A program made the translations under genes and the position numbers. From Acidobacteriota bacterium (lineage in GTDB: Bacteria > Acidobacteriota > Aminicenantia > Aminicenantales > Saccharicenantaceae): a stretch of DNA of 64,000 nt. Under the pieces are notes generated by a model. That model saw nothing but the letters and a program-made list of their open reading frames with translations. It was not told the origin of the DNA and ran no database searches. Of this stretch, positions 42,679 to 50,633 are shown one piece after another. The stretch's first letter is position 1, and each line of letters starts with the position of its first letter. The stretch spans positions 528,293-592,292 of the forward strand of contig JBDKSB010000012.1 of the NCBI GenBank assembly GCA_039683095.1, read 5' to 3'.

Positions 42679-45600
42679 CTAGAACTTATAGGACAGAGAG
42701 AACCGGAATTGACGGGAACCGGAGAAGCCGCGGAGGCCGGTCGAGCCCGCCGTGTAGGTCCCGTCAGTCGCGTTCTCGTCAGCCGGGCGCCAGGTCCCGC
42801 CGGGGTTCTTGGCGACCGTCAGGGTGTACGCGCCGAGAAGGTTGAAAATATTCACATAGGCTCCGAGCGATCCGGGGCCGAGGCGCAGGTCCTTCCCGAG
42901 CCTGAGGTCGATGTTGTCGCTCGCTTCGTTCCAGTAGGTGCCGGGGGAGTTGACGTAGATCGAATAGCCCGTCCGGCTGACATTATGAGCCGCGGCCCAG
43001 GCAGCCGGAGGCTGGACGGTGACCGTCCGTCCCCAGGGCGAACCGTCGGAATGGGTATAGAAGAAGGAGAACATGAAATCGTAGGGAAGGATGAACGTGC
43101 CGTAGAGCTTGATCACGAGGGGCCGGCCGTAGGGCATGTCGCCGTACGAGTTGACAAAAGCGTTCGCGCTGGAGAAGACGCCCTGCGAGCCCCAGGAAGC
43201 ATAGCTCATGGGATAGTTCCCCTTGCTCTTCGTAAAGTTGACCGAACCGCCGAGCTGCCAGTTCTGGGCCAGTCTCTTGTCGAAGCTGATCTCCACGGTG
43301 TCGTACTTGAAGACGGCTTCGGGGATGTTGGTCAGGCGGTGGAACTGGTCCGGCGCATCGTTGGACAGGAAATACATCGTGACGTCCTGGGCCGGATAGG
43401 AGCCGGTGGCCGGAACGGTCGTCGTGAACGGGACCCACCATTCGGGGGCCAGGTCATGGCTGTACCAGTACCGGTCGGAGGCCTTGTCCCAGAGGACGCT
43501 GCCCAGGATGTTCTGTCGGTTCTTGTGGATATAACGGGCGCTGACGCGCAGGTTCTTGACCAGCTCGTGTTCGAGGCCGACCGTGATCTCGTCGACGTAG
43601 GGCACCTTGACATCGGGGTCGATGGCGTCCAGGTAGGCCGTGGAGACCATGGCCAGGGGCGTGTCGCCCCAGGCTTCCTGGTACTCATCGATGCCGGGGA
43701 GGTCCGGCGTGCCGTTGTGGTTGTTGTCCCACCAGTTCCAGCTGAATGAGCGCCAGGTCAGGGGGTACATGGAAGAGAACGTCCCCGTGGGGAAGCTCTC
43801 GGGCTGGCGGGAGAACGAGGCCTTCAGGGCCGTCTTGCCCTTGCCGAAAAGGTCATAGGTCAGGCCGACGCGCGGGGACAGGAACAATCCATAGGGGAAG
43901 GCGTTGTCCCAGTTCGCGTAGGAGACCTCGTCATACGGATTCATGCCGTAGATCGGTTCGAAGTAGGTCTCCCCGATGGCCAACGCGACCGGATCCGTGG
44001 TGGCTCCCTTGGACCGGCCCGGGCTCCAGGCCTTCATGTGGTCCGCGCGCAGGCCGACATTGACGGTCAGGCGCTTGATGGAGAACGAGTCCTGGATGAA
44101 GCCGCCGATCCGCGAGGTGATGCCGATCTCGGCGCCGGACCCTTCGGTCCCGCCCATGACGGCGTATTCGAGCAGGCCGTCCCCGTAGACCGGGTCGGTC
44201 TCGCCGCCGTTCTGGGCCGCCCAATAATACGGGCTGCCGTCATAGTACGTCCAGAAGAGGGGCTGCTTCATATAGAAGCCCCATTCGCCGCGGTTCCGTT
44301 CCCATTCCAGGCCGGCCTTGATCTCATGCGTGCCGCCGAGAACGTTGTCCATGAACTTCGTGGCCGTCAGCGAGACGTTGGCCTTCGGCTTGTAGGTGTA
44401 TTCGGTGGCGCCGGTGTTGCCCCAGCTGTAGCCCGTGAAGTCGTCATAGAAATGGGGCCCGTCCGGATTGGCCTCGGCCGTGTTGTTGCCATTCCACTTG
44501 AAATAGAGGCCGCCGGCCCGGAGGTCGAGGATCGTGCTGCTGTTGATCGTCCAGGAAACCGTCGCGGCGTAGTTGAAGCGAATCGGCTTGTTGTTCTTGT
44601 TGGCCTCGTTGGTGAGGCCCCAGCCGCTGTAATAATAAGGAACGTCCTGCACCGAATAGTGGCCCATGGCCGAGGCGCGGACGTTCTTGGACAGCTGGGC
44701 CGAGAGCTTCAGGAATCCGACATAGTTCGGGAAGGTGCGGTCGTAGTTGTCATAGGCCTTCCCGTTGATGACCGTGGGACGAAAATCGCCGGTGTACTTG
44801 CTGTTGATCATCCGGAACTCGGTCATGAACCAGACCTTGTCCTTGATGACCGGACCGCCGAGAGCGAAGGAGGCGTCCAGCGAGTAGACCGGGATAGAGG
44901 GTTTGGCCAGGTTGAGGGCCTGGAGGTCCGCCTCGGGGATGTGGATCTGGGACAGGTTGTCGTCCGTGTAATAGACGGATGCTTCTCCCGAGAACTTGTT
45001 GCCACCCGACTTCATGAGGACGTTGGTCAGGCCGCTGGTGCTGTTGAAGTATTGAGCGGTGGCCCCGGCCGTCACGACCTCGGCTTCCTCCACCATGTCC
45101 CACGCGATCCCGACGTCGCCGCCGAGGGCGACGCCGCCCACGTCAGGTTCGGTCATCTGGATGCCATCCATGACGGCTCCGACCTCTCCCCGCCCGTCGC
45201 CGTGGACGCTGCCGCCGACGGCCCCCGGGGCCATGGCGATGACCGCGCCGACGGAGCGCGACAGGGGCAGCGACGCCAGGACGTCGCTCGTGATGGTCTG
45301 CGACGTCGAGGATTTCACGACGTCGACCGTGGGCGTCGCCGCCGTGATCGTCACTTCCTGCTGAATGGTCGAGGGCTTCATCGTGATCTCGATCGTGATC
45401 GTCTTGTTGAGGTTGACGATGATCCCCGCCTGAACGGTCGTCTCAAAGCCGCTCAATTCGGCCTTGATCTCGTATCCGCTTCCCGGCGTCACGCTGGGCG
45501 CCCTGAACATCCCGTCCGCGTTGGTCACGGCCGTGACCTTGCCCATCAAGGCGGGTCCGGAGATCGTGATGGAAACGCCCGGCAGGGCCTGCCCGGTGTC

Positions 45601-45708
45601 ATCGACGACCCGGCCGCGGATCGAGCCGGATTGCAGTTCCTGGGCCACGGATAGCGACGCCAGGAAAAGGAGCGAGGAGACGAGCGCTAGAATTCTTGTT
45701 CGCTTCAT
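42679..45708 (-). CDS. TonB-dependent outer-membrane receptor with carboxypeptidase-regulatory N-domain
   Basis: 1009 residues from ATG 45708, preceded by GGAGAAAACGGC and opening a signal peptide (MKRTRILALVSSLLFLASLSVA). Residues about 27-115 form a CarboxypepD_reg-like beta-sandwich (GSIRGRVVDDTGQALPGVSI). A plug domain follows (VGAVIAMAPGAVGG, LTNVLMKSGGNKFSGEASVYY), then a long 22-strand-type barrel ending in the aromatic C-terminal residues FRFSLSYKF. It imports large ligands, probably oligosaccharides, across the outer membrane using TonB energy. No SusD-like lipoprotein is present nearby, so it is not a canonical Bacteroidetes SusC/D pair. It heads the transporter-dehydrogenase-fucosidase run. 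Confidence 0.92.
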   Translation of the reverse strand: MKRTRILALVSSLLFLASLSVAQELQSGSIRGRVVDDTGQALPGVSITISGPALMGKVTAVTNADGMFRAPSVTPGSGYEIKAELSGFETTVQAGIIVNLNKTITIEITMKPSTIQQEVTITAATPTVDVVKSSTSQTITSDVLASLPLSRSVGAVIAMAPGAVGGSVHGDGRGEVGAVMDGIQMTEPDVGGVALGGDVGIAWDMVEEAEVVTAGATAQYFNSTSGLTNVLMKSGGNKFSGEASVYYTDDNLSQIHIPEADLQALNLAKPSIPVYSLDASFALGGPVIKDKVWFMTEFRMINSKYTGDFRPTVINGKAYDNYDRTFPNYVGFLKLSAQLSKNVRASAMGHYSVQDVPYYYSGWGLTNEANKNNKPIRFNYAATVSWTINSSTILDLRAGGLYFKWNGNNTAEANPDGPHFYDDFTGYSWGNTGATEYTYKPKANVSLTATKFMDNVLGGTHEIKAGLEWERNRGEWGFYMKQPLFWTYYDGSPYYWAAQNGGETDPVYGDGLLEYAVMGGTEGSGAEIGITSRIGGFIQDSFSIKRLTVNVGLRADHMKAWSPGRSKGATTDPVALAIGETYFEPIYGMNPYDEVSYANWDNAFPYGLFLSPRVGLTYDLFGKGKTALKASFSRQPESFPTGTFSSMYPLTWRSFSWNWWDNNHNGTPDLPGIDEYQEAWGDTPLAMVSTAYLDAIDPDVKVPYVDEITVGLEHELVKNLRVSARYIHKNRQNILGSVLWDKASDRYWYSHDLAPEWWVPFTTTVPATGSYPAQDVTMYFLSNDAPDQFHRLTNIPEAVFKYDTVEISFDKRLAQNWQLGGSVNFTKSKGNYPMSYASWGSQGVFSSANAFVNSYGDMPYGRPLVIKLYGTFILPYDFMFSFFYTHSDGSPWGRTVTVQPPAAWAAAHNVSRTGYSIYVNSPGTYWNEASDNIDLRLGKDLRLGPGSLGAYVNIFNLLGAYTLTVAKNPGGTWRPADENATDGTYTAGSTGLRGFSGSRQFRFSLSYKF

Positions 45709-45766
45709 GCCGTTTTCTCCTTTTTTCTTGTCCTTTACGTTGATCACCCTGCTTCCCAAAATAATC

Positions 45767-45795
45767 ATTATAATCTATTCCTGTATCACCTCCAA
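45767..45795 (-). promoter_or_regulatory. Strong candidate sigma70 promoter for the TonB receptor operon
   Basis: On the minus strand TTGGAG (45795-45790) is followed by exactly 17 bases and a perfect TATAAT (45772-45767). Transcription would begin near 45760, about 52 bases before the ATG at 45708. The region is AT-rich against a GC-rich background. Confidence 0.65.
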
Positions 45796-45825
45796 ATGAA
45801 TCACTCTTAAAGGGGATATTCTTTG

Positions 45826-45869
45826 CTTTCTGACATTAAGCAACTATCTTTTCTAAAACTTTCAGACAT
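45826..45869. repeat. 11-base direct repeat upstream of the TonB receptor promoter
   Basis: CTTTCTGACAT (45826-45836) and CTTTCAGACAT (45859-45869) differ at one base and start 33 bases apart, close to three helical turns. They lie 31-74 bases upstream of the -35 box, a usual position for activator binding. Confidence 0.35.
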
Positions 45870-45907
45870 CTGATCAGCCTCTCATTTATCGATGAAATCA
45901 GTCCGTC

Positions 45908-45924
45908 GACGGCAAAACGCCGTC
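45908..45924 (-). terminator. Small hairpin after the ROK regulator gene
   Basis: GACGGC-AAAAC-GCCGTC forms a perfect 6-base-pair stem ending 5 bases beyond the ROK stop. There is no clear T-run after it on the minus strand, so termination is only suggested. Confidence 0.3.
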
Positions 45925-45928
45925 CTGA

Positions 45929-47200
45929 TTATCGCGAATTCTGATGATTGATATGCTCATGATCCTGGTTGACGATCCCGCTGAGGATCAGGGAGACGGC
46001 TCCCATGACCGCCGACTTCGTGCCGAACGTCGCCGGCAGGATGGCGACGTTCCCGGAGGACTTGTTCAGGGCCCGGGCGTGAACGGTCTTGCGGACCTTG
46101 TCGAACAGGATGTCCCCGGCCTGGGCGACGCCTCCGCCGATGAAGACGGCTTCGGGATTGAACATGTTGATGAGCCCCGCGATCCCGATTCCGACGTACT
46201 CCGCCGCCCGGTCGAAGATCCTCCAAGCCGTCGCGTCGCCCCGCTTGGCGTAGTCCGCCACGATCTCGGCCGTCAGCCGCGATGGATCCCCGCCGCAGCC
46301 TTCGAGGAGTCCGGATGCGGCCCCCCGCTCGACCTCTTTCCTCGCGGCCTTGGCGATCGCGTTTCCGGAGGCGAGGGCTTCGAGGCAGCCGAAATTCCCG
46401 CATTCGCACTGGATATCGGAATCCTTGTCCAGGGTAAAATGGCCGATCTCGCCCGCCATTCCCTTCTGTCCATAGAGCGGGGCGCCGCGGATGATGATGC
46501 CGCCGCCTATGCCGTAGCCGATATTGACCATGACGAAGTTCTGATATTGCCGTCCCGCGCCGTACCAGATCTCGCCGAGGGCCATGACCCGGGTGACGTT
46601 ATCGAAGATGACCGGGATCTCATGATCCCGCTGCAGGGCGGCTCTCACGTCGACGTTATGCCAATGGAAATCGGGCGAGAACTCGACGATCTCCCTGTCC
46701 CTGTTGATGAGGCCGGCGATGGCCATGCCGATCCCGCAGATCCTGCTCTTCCGGCTGCCGAGGTGGCCGCGCAGCTCGCCGACGACCTCCGAGGTCCGCT
46801 CCATGACCCGGGCGAATCCTCCCTCGACACGGGTCGGCGTCTTGATCTCCGCCACGACGTTGGCGTCGAGGTCGGTCAGAACGCCATGGATGTTCGTCGT
46901 GCCGAGATCGATGCCGATGATGAAGCTGTCCACGCCCGAGAAACGAAGCAGGGTCGGCTTGCGGCCGCCCTTGGAAATGCCGGCGCCGACCTCGATGACC
47001 AGGCCATCGCTGATGAGGCCCTCGATGATCCGGGAAATGGTCGGGGCGCTCAGGCCGCTGCTCTTGGCCAAGTCGGCCCGCGAAACGCCGTCGCTATCCC
47101 TGACGAGATTGGTGATCTTGACCTTGTTGAGCTCACAGATGAGCTTCGCGTTTCCCGCTCTGGTCTCGGACTTGCGGTGGGTGATCTCGCTGTTCTTCAT
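45929..47200 (-). CDS. ROK-family transcriptional regulator
   Basis: 423 residues. A winged helix-turn-helix spans about residues 30-75 (GVSRADLAKSSGLSAPTISR). The ROK domain follows: GIDLGTTNIHGVLTD (phosphate loop) and the ROK zinc motif CECGNFGCLEALASG. The ENDAN motif of active ROK sugar kinases reads FDNVTRVMALGE, so the catalytic Asp is missing and the protein should sense rather than phosphorylate a sugar. ROK repressors (NagC/Mlc/XylR type) typically control sugar uptake genes. It lies upstream of and in the same direction as the TonB receptor operon and diverges from the cyclodeaminase gene. It is the only regulator seen in the window. Confidence 0.93.
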   Translation of the reverse strand: MKNSEITHRKSETRAGNAKLICELNKVKITNLVRDSDGVSRADLAKSSGLSAPTISRIIEGLISDGLVIEVGAGISKGGRKPTLLRFSGVDSFIIGIDLGTTNIHGVLTDLDANVVAEIKTPTRVEGGFARVMERTSEVVGELRGHLGSRKSRICGIGMAIAGLINRDREIVEFSPDFHWHNVDVRAALQRDHEIPVIFDNVTRVMALGEIWYGAGRQYQNFVMVNIGYGIGGGIIIRGAPLYGQKGMAGEIGHFTLDKDSDIQCECGNFGCLEALASGNAIAKAARKEVERGAASGLLEGCGGDPSRLTAEIVADYAKRGDATAWRIFDRAAEYVGIGIAGLINMFNPEAVFIGGGVAQAGDILFDKVRKTVHARALNKSSGNVAILPATFGTKSAVMGAVSLILSGIVNQDHEHINHQNSR

Positions 47201-47328
47201 TTAAGGATCACGTTCGGCTTATTTTCATGAAATAATAAACTAATCCATTGAATTGAGAAAAGCAAGTATTTTTTTTGGGCCGCAAAAGGACCTCGTTTCC
47301 GAGGGTCGATCGTCCCGATTATTGGGGC

Positions 47329-47337
47329 TATATTCTC
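47329..47337 (+). promoter_or_regulatory. TATATTCTC motif in the ROK/cyclodeaminase divergent region
   Basis: This nine-base sequence also occurs upstream of the sulfatase (27638-27646) and of the ribose pyranase gene (49969-49977). The surrounding 47201-47379 gap is AT-rich near the ROK start and also has a short CCTCG-TTTC-CGAGG hairpin at 47291-47304. Confidence 0.3.
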
Positions 47338-47342
47338 ATCCG

Positions 47343-47369
47343 GACCGGTTATCTGATAGAATGCCGGTC
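47343..47369. promoter_or_regulatory. Inverted repeat GACCGG-N15-CCGGTC before the cyclodeaminase gene
   Basis: Perfect 6-base arms, 15-base spacer, ending 10 bases before the ATG at 47380. A TAGAAT (47357-47362) lies inside the spacer. Location suits an operator, perhaps for the divergently encoded ROK protein, but 6-base GC-rich arms are weak evidence. Confidence 0.3.
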
Positions 47370-47379
47370 AAGGTGACTC

Positions 47380-48333
47380 ATGAACATGTCAACTTCCACA
47401 AGATACTTTACTAATGAAGAAACTAAGCAGGCATTGAGGATGCCCGAGGCCGTCGAGGCCGTTCGAAAGGCCTTCATCCAGCTGTCGTCCGGCCGGGCCC
47501 TGGTCCCGCCTCGGACCAGCCTCGAGATCCCCGAATACCGGACGACGGTCCTGGCCATGTCGGCCTATCTTCCGGAGTCCAGGCGGGCCGGTCTCAAGCT
47601 CATCTCTCTCTGCGACGATAATCCGGCCAGGGGACTGCCATTGGCTCATGCGGTGACGGTCATCATGGACGCCGAGACCGGCGTCCCCCTGGCCGTTATG
47701 GACGGGGGATATCCCACGGCCGTCCGCACCGGAGCCGCGGCGGGCGCGGCCACGGCGGCCCTGGCCCGCCGGGACGCCCGAGTAGCCGCCGTCTTCGGCG
47801 CCGGCGTCCAGGGCCGGACCCAGCTCGAGGCCCTGGCCGCCGTCCGGCCGCTCCGCAAGGCCCTGATCTTCGACATCAACGCGCAGGCGGCCGCCGCCTT
47901 CGCCGGGGAGATGGGCCGGAAGCTCTCGATCGAGGTCGAGCCGGCGTCGTCGCCCGAGTCCCTTCGCGAGGCGGACATCGTTTCGACCGCGACGACCTCG
48001 AGCACGCCGGTCTTCCGGGACGAGGATCTCAAGCCTGGCGTTCACATCAACGCCTTCGGTTCCTACAAACCCCACGTCCGGGAGATCCCCGGCGAAACGA
48101 TGGCCCGGGCCGGGATCTACGTCGATGACCGGACGGCCTGCCTCGCGGAGACCGGCGATCTGCTCATTCCGATCAGCGAGGGCCTCATAACCGAGGCCGC
48201 CATCCGCGCCGAGATCGGCGAGGTCCTGGCCGGGCTCAAGCCGGGTCGGCGCTCCGAAGACGAGATCACCGTCTTCAAGTCCGTGGGATCGGCCGTCCAG
48301 GACCTGGCCGTCGCCGACCTGGTCATCGGCTGA
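47380..48333 (+). CDS. Ornithine cyclodeaminase/mu-crystallin family NAD(P)-dependent enzyme
   Basis: 317 residues, cytoplasmic. The ATG at 47380 follows AAGGTG; a second in-frame ATG lies two codons later. The family dinucleotide site AAVFGAGVQGRTQLEAL, the MDGGYPTAVRTGAAAG loop and the late HINAFGSYKPHVREI are all present. Members include ornithine cyclodeaminase, alanine dehydrogenase and ketimine reductases. The sequence does not separate these. It ends 9 bases before the serine dehydratase gene, so both probably serve amino-acid catabolism or supply of pyruvate. Confidence 0.92.
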   Translation: MNMSTSTRYFTNEETKQALRMPEAVEAVRKAFIQLSSGRALVPPRTSLEIPEYRTTVLAMSAYLPESRRAGLKLISLCDDNPARGLPLAHAVTVIMDAETGVPLAVMDGGYPTAVRTGAAAGAATAALARRDARVAAVFGAGVQGRTQLEALAAVRPLRKALIFDINAQAAAAFAGEMGRKLSIEVEPASSPESLREADIVSTATTSSTPVFRDEDLKPGVHINAFGSYKPHVREIPGETMARAGIYVDDRTACLAETGDLLIPISEGLITEAAIRAEIGEVLAGLKPGRRSEDEITVFKSVGSAVQDLAVADLVIG

Positions 48334-48342
48334 GGGCTGAAA

Positions 48343-49899
48343 ATGGAATTCATCAGCGTCCTGAACGATGTGCTCGGACCGGTCATGCGCGGCCCCTCGA
48401 GCTCTCACACGGCCGGCTCCTATCATATCGGCCGGCTTGTCCGCTCGCTGCTCGGCGACGAGCCGGCCCGGGCGGCGTTCACCTTCGACCCGGACGGTTC
48501 CTATGCCCGGACCTACCGGCAGCAGGGCGTCGACCTGGCCCTCACCGCCGGACTGCTCGGCTGGCCGATCACCGATCCCCGCTTCCCCCGCGCCCTGACG
48601 GCCGCGCCCCGCTCGGGCTTCCGGCCCAGGTTCCGGGTCGCGCCGATCGCCGGAGCGGATCACCCGAACACGGTGGTCATCGACCTCCTTTCGAAGGGGC
48701 GGGAACGGCTCCGGGTCACGGCCCGATCGGTCGGCGGCGGCATGATCGTCGTGAGCGAGGTCGACGGCTGGCCTGTCGATCTCGACGGGAAGAGCCATGC
48801 GGTCCTGGCCTGGACGACGGCGAACCGGGCCCGGACCGTCGAGAAGCTCCTCCTGGGCGACGCTCCGTCATCCGGGACGCCGGAGAGAACCGAGCGGGAC
48901 GGGACGGTCCTGCTGACCTTCAGGCGCCGGAAGCCCCTCGGCGCGGAGGCCGCGTCCCGGCTGGCCGCGCTGGATGGCGTTCGGAAGGTCCGGACCGTCG
49001 CTCCCCTCTTCTTCATCCAAAAGGGCGCGCCGCTGTTCCTGACCGGAAAACAGATGGTTTCGCTGGCCCGCCGGCGCGGCTGGTCGCTCGGCCGGACAGC
49101 CCTGGAATACGAAAGCCGGCTCCTCGGCCTTTCGCCGGCGGAGGTCCTGGCGGAGATCGAAAGGCGATACGGGATCATGAAGGATTCCGTCGATCGCGGC
49201 CTGGACGGCCGCGGCCTGCGCATGCAGCTGCTCGCCCCCTCGGCCGGACGGGTCCTTCGCGCGGAGGCCGGGAAAAAGCTCGCCGCGGGCGGCCTGCACG
49301 CGCGGGCGGCGGCCAGGGCCATGGCCGCCCTCCATGTTTCCAACAGCATGGGCATCGTCTGCGCCGCCCCTACGGGAGGCTCGGCCGGCGTTTTGCCCGG
49401 AGTGGCCGTCACCCTGGCCGAAGAGAAGGCGCTCGACGGCGAGAAAACGGCCCTGGCCCTCCTGGCTGCGTCAGCGGTCGGCCTCCTCGTCGCCAGGCGG
49501 GCGACGTTCGCCGCGGAGGTCGCCGGCTGCCAGGTCGAGATCGGGGTCGCCGGGGCAATGGCCGCCGCAGCGGTCGTTGAAGCTGCCGGCGGAAGCGCCG
49601 CTCAGGCGGCCGACGCCGCGGCCGTGGCCCTGCAGAACACGATGGGGTCCGTCTGCGACCTGGTCCAGGGCATCTGCGAGATCCCTTGCCATACCCGGAA
49701 CGCCGCGGCCGCCGCGTCGGCCTTCGTCTGCGCCGACCTCGTCCTCGGCGGGTACCTGAATCCGATCCCTCTCGACGAGACGATCGACGCGTCCTACGCC
49801 TCGGGGAGGATGCTCCCCGCCGAACTGCGCTGCACGGCCTTGGGCGGGATCGCGGCCACGTCGTCCGGACGTTCTCTGCGCCGGCGGAGTCGACGCTGA
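48343..49899 (+). CDS. Iron-sulfur L-serine dehydratase, single-chain (beta and alpha domains fused)
   Basis: 518 residues. The N-terminal beta domain starts ISVLNDVLGPVMRGPSSSHT, the substrate-site signature of bacterial L-serine ammonia-lyases. The C-terminal alpha domain carries MGIVCAAPTGGSAGVLPGV and the cysteines expected to hold the 4Fe-4S cluster (AGCQVEIG, GSVCDLVQGICEIPC). It converts L-serine to pyruvate and ammonia in the cytoplasm and is oxygen-sensitive, consistent with an anaerobic lifestyle. The C-terminus ends in a basic RSLRRRSRR tail that may be lineage-specific. Confidence 0.93.
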   Translation: MEFISVLNDVLGPVMRGPSSSHTAGSYHIGRLVRSLLGDEPARAAFTFDPDGSYARTYRQQGVDLALTAGLLGWPITDPRFPRALTAAPRSGFRPRFRVAPIAGADHPNTVVIDLLSKGRERLRVTARSVGGGMIVVSEVDGWPVDLDGKSHAVLAWTTANRARTVEKLLLGDAPSSGTPERTERDGTVLLTFRRRKPLGAEAASRLAALDGVRKVRTVAPLFFIQKGAPLFLTGKQMVSLARRRGWSLGRTALEYESRLLGLSPAEVLAEIERRYGIMKDSVDRGLDGRGLRMQLLAPSAGRVLRAEAGKKLAAGGLHARAAARAMAALHVSNSMGIVCAAPTGGSAGVLPGVAVTLAEEKALDGEKTALALLAASAVGLLVARRATFAAEVAGCQVEIGVAGAMAAAAVVEAAGGSAAQAADAAAVALQNTMGSVCDLVQGICEIPCHTRNAAAAASAFVCADLVLGGYLNPIPLDETIDASYASGRMLPAELRCTALGGIAATSSGRSLRRRSRR

Positions 49900-49955
49900 C
49901 CGGCTCAGGGCCGCCGGAAGGGTTATATTTCGGGCGCTTTCTTTCATTTCTTAAT

Positions 49956-49972
49956 TATATGTGATACATATA
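49956..49972. promoter_or_regulatory. Palindrome TATATGT-GAT-ACATATA upstream of ribose pyranase gene
   Basis: Perfect 7-base arms around a 3-base centre, in a sharply AT-rich stretch (49921-50040) between GC-rich genes. The size and symmetry suit a dimeric repressor operator. Confidence 0.5.
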
Positions 49973-49994
49973 TTCTCTTATGTTTAGAGAATAT
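49970..49994. promoter_or_regulatory. Inverted repeat ATATTCTC-N9-GAGAATAT upstream of ribose pyranase gene
   Basis: Perfect 8-base arms (49970-49977 and 49987-49994) overlapping the end of the neighbouring palindrome by three bases. The left arm is the TATATTCTC motif shared with 27638 and 47329. It is a strong candidate operator, about 175 bases upstream of the ATG at 50170. Confidence 0.5.
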
Positions 49995-50119
49995 TTTTGG
50001 CATGCAATAATCTAGCTTATTTCTATTCCTTATTTATAGCGTGAAACGAGATATAAAACCAACCGTGACAGCCGGCGCGCAAGCCCGGTCCGTGAAGGGC
50101 CTGTCCGTCGCTCGTCGGC

Positions 50120-50140
50120 CGGCCGCCGGAGAGGCGGCCG
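50120..50140 (+). promoter_or_regulatory. Leader hairpin with GGAGA loop before ribose pyranase gene
   Basis: CGGCCGCC-GGAGA-GGCGGCCG forms a perfect 8-base-pair GC stem 29 bases before the ATG. The loop carries a Shine-Dalgarno-like GGAGA. The gene's own ribosome-binding site (GAGGAA near 50158) lies just downstream. It could influence translation, but there is no direct proof. Confidence 0.35.
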
Positions 50141-50169
50141 CGGAATCAAATCAAGCGAGGAACATCGTC

Positions 50170-50586
50170 ATGAAGAAAGCTGGCCTCATCAACCGGGAGA
50201 TCGACTCGGCCCTGAACCGTCAAGGACACATGGACTGGCTCATGGTGGTCGACGCCGGCTTCCCCTGCCCGGACGACGTGGAACTGATCGACATCGCCCT
50301 GACCCCCGGAAAGCCTTCCGTTCTGGAGGTGTTGACCGAGATCGCGGCGGTGCATTCGGTGGAGAAGGTCGTCGTCGCCCGCGAGACCCAGGAGCACAAT
50401 CCTTCCCATGTCCGGAAGGCCGCAGCGGCCTTCGGCGAGGGCGTCGAGATCGAAGTGATCCCCCATGCCGAGATGAAATCGCGCAGCCATTCGGTCAAGA
50501 CGATCGTCCGCACGGGCGATTTCACGTCCTGGGGCAACGTCCTCCTGGTTTCCGGCTCCGGCGCCGGCTGGAAAACGGAGAAGTGA
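50170..50586 (+). CDS. rbsD: D-ribose pyranase (RbsD family)
   Basis: 138 residues from ATG 50170, the family's normal length and start (MKKAGLINREIDSALNRQGH). The in-frame upstream GTG at 50041 would add an unrelated tail. Conserved residues include the catalytic His in NRQGHMD, Asp in VVDAGFPCP, and HNPSH. It is closer to RbsD than to the fucose mutarotase FucU, which has a different GHGD/DANFP pattern. It interconverts pyran and furan forms of ribose so that ribokinase can act. No rbsABC or rbsK is adjacent; the PfkB kinase at 20844 is the only sugar kinase here. A permease gene follows after 47 bases. Confidence 0.88.
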   Translation: MKKAGLINREIDSALNRQGHMDWLMVVDAGFPCPDDVELIDIALTPGKPSVLEVLTEIAAVHSVEKVVVARETQEHNPSHVRKAAAAFGEGVEIEVIPHAEMKSRSHSVKTIVRTGDFTSWGNVLLVSGSGAGWKTEK

Positions 50587-50633
50587 CGGGCGCGGCGGGA
50601 AAGGCCGCGTCGCCCGTTGCTTCGTGAGCCCCA

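Noticed and set aside
49995-50013. TGGCATGCAATAATC as a sigma54 (-24/-12) promoter before rbsD
   Set aside because: The GG half is plausible but no GC element occurs at the required distance.
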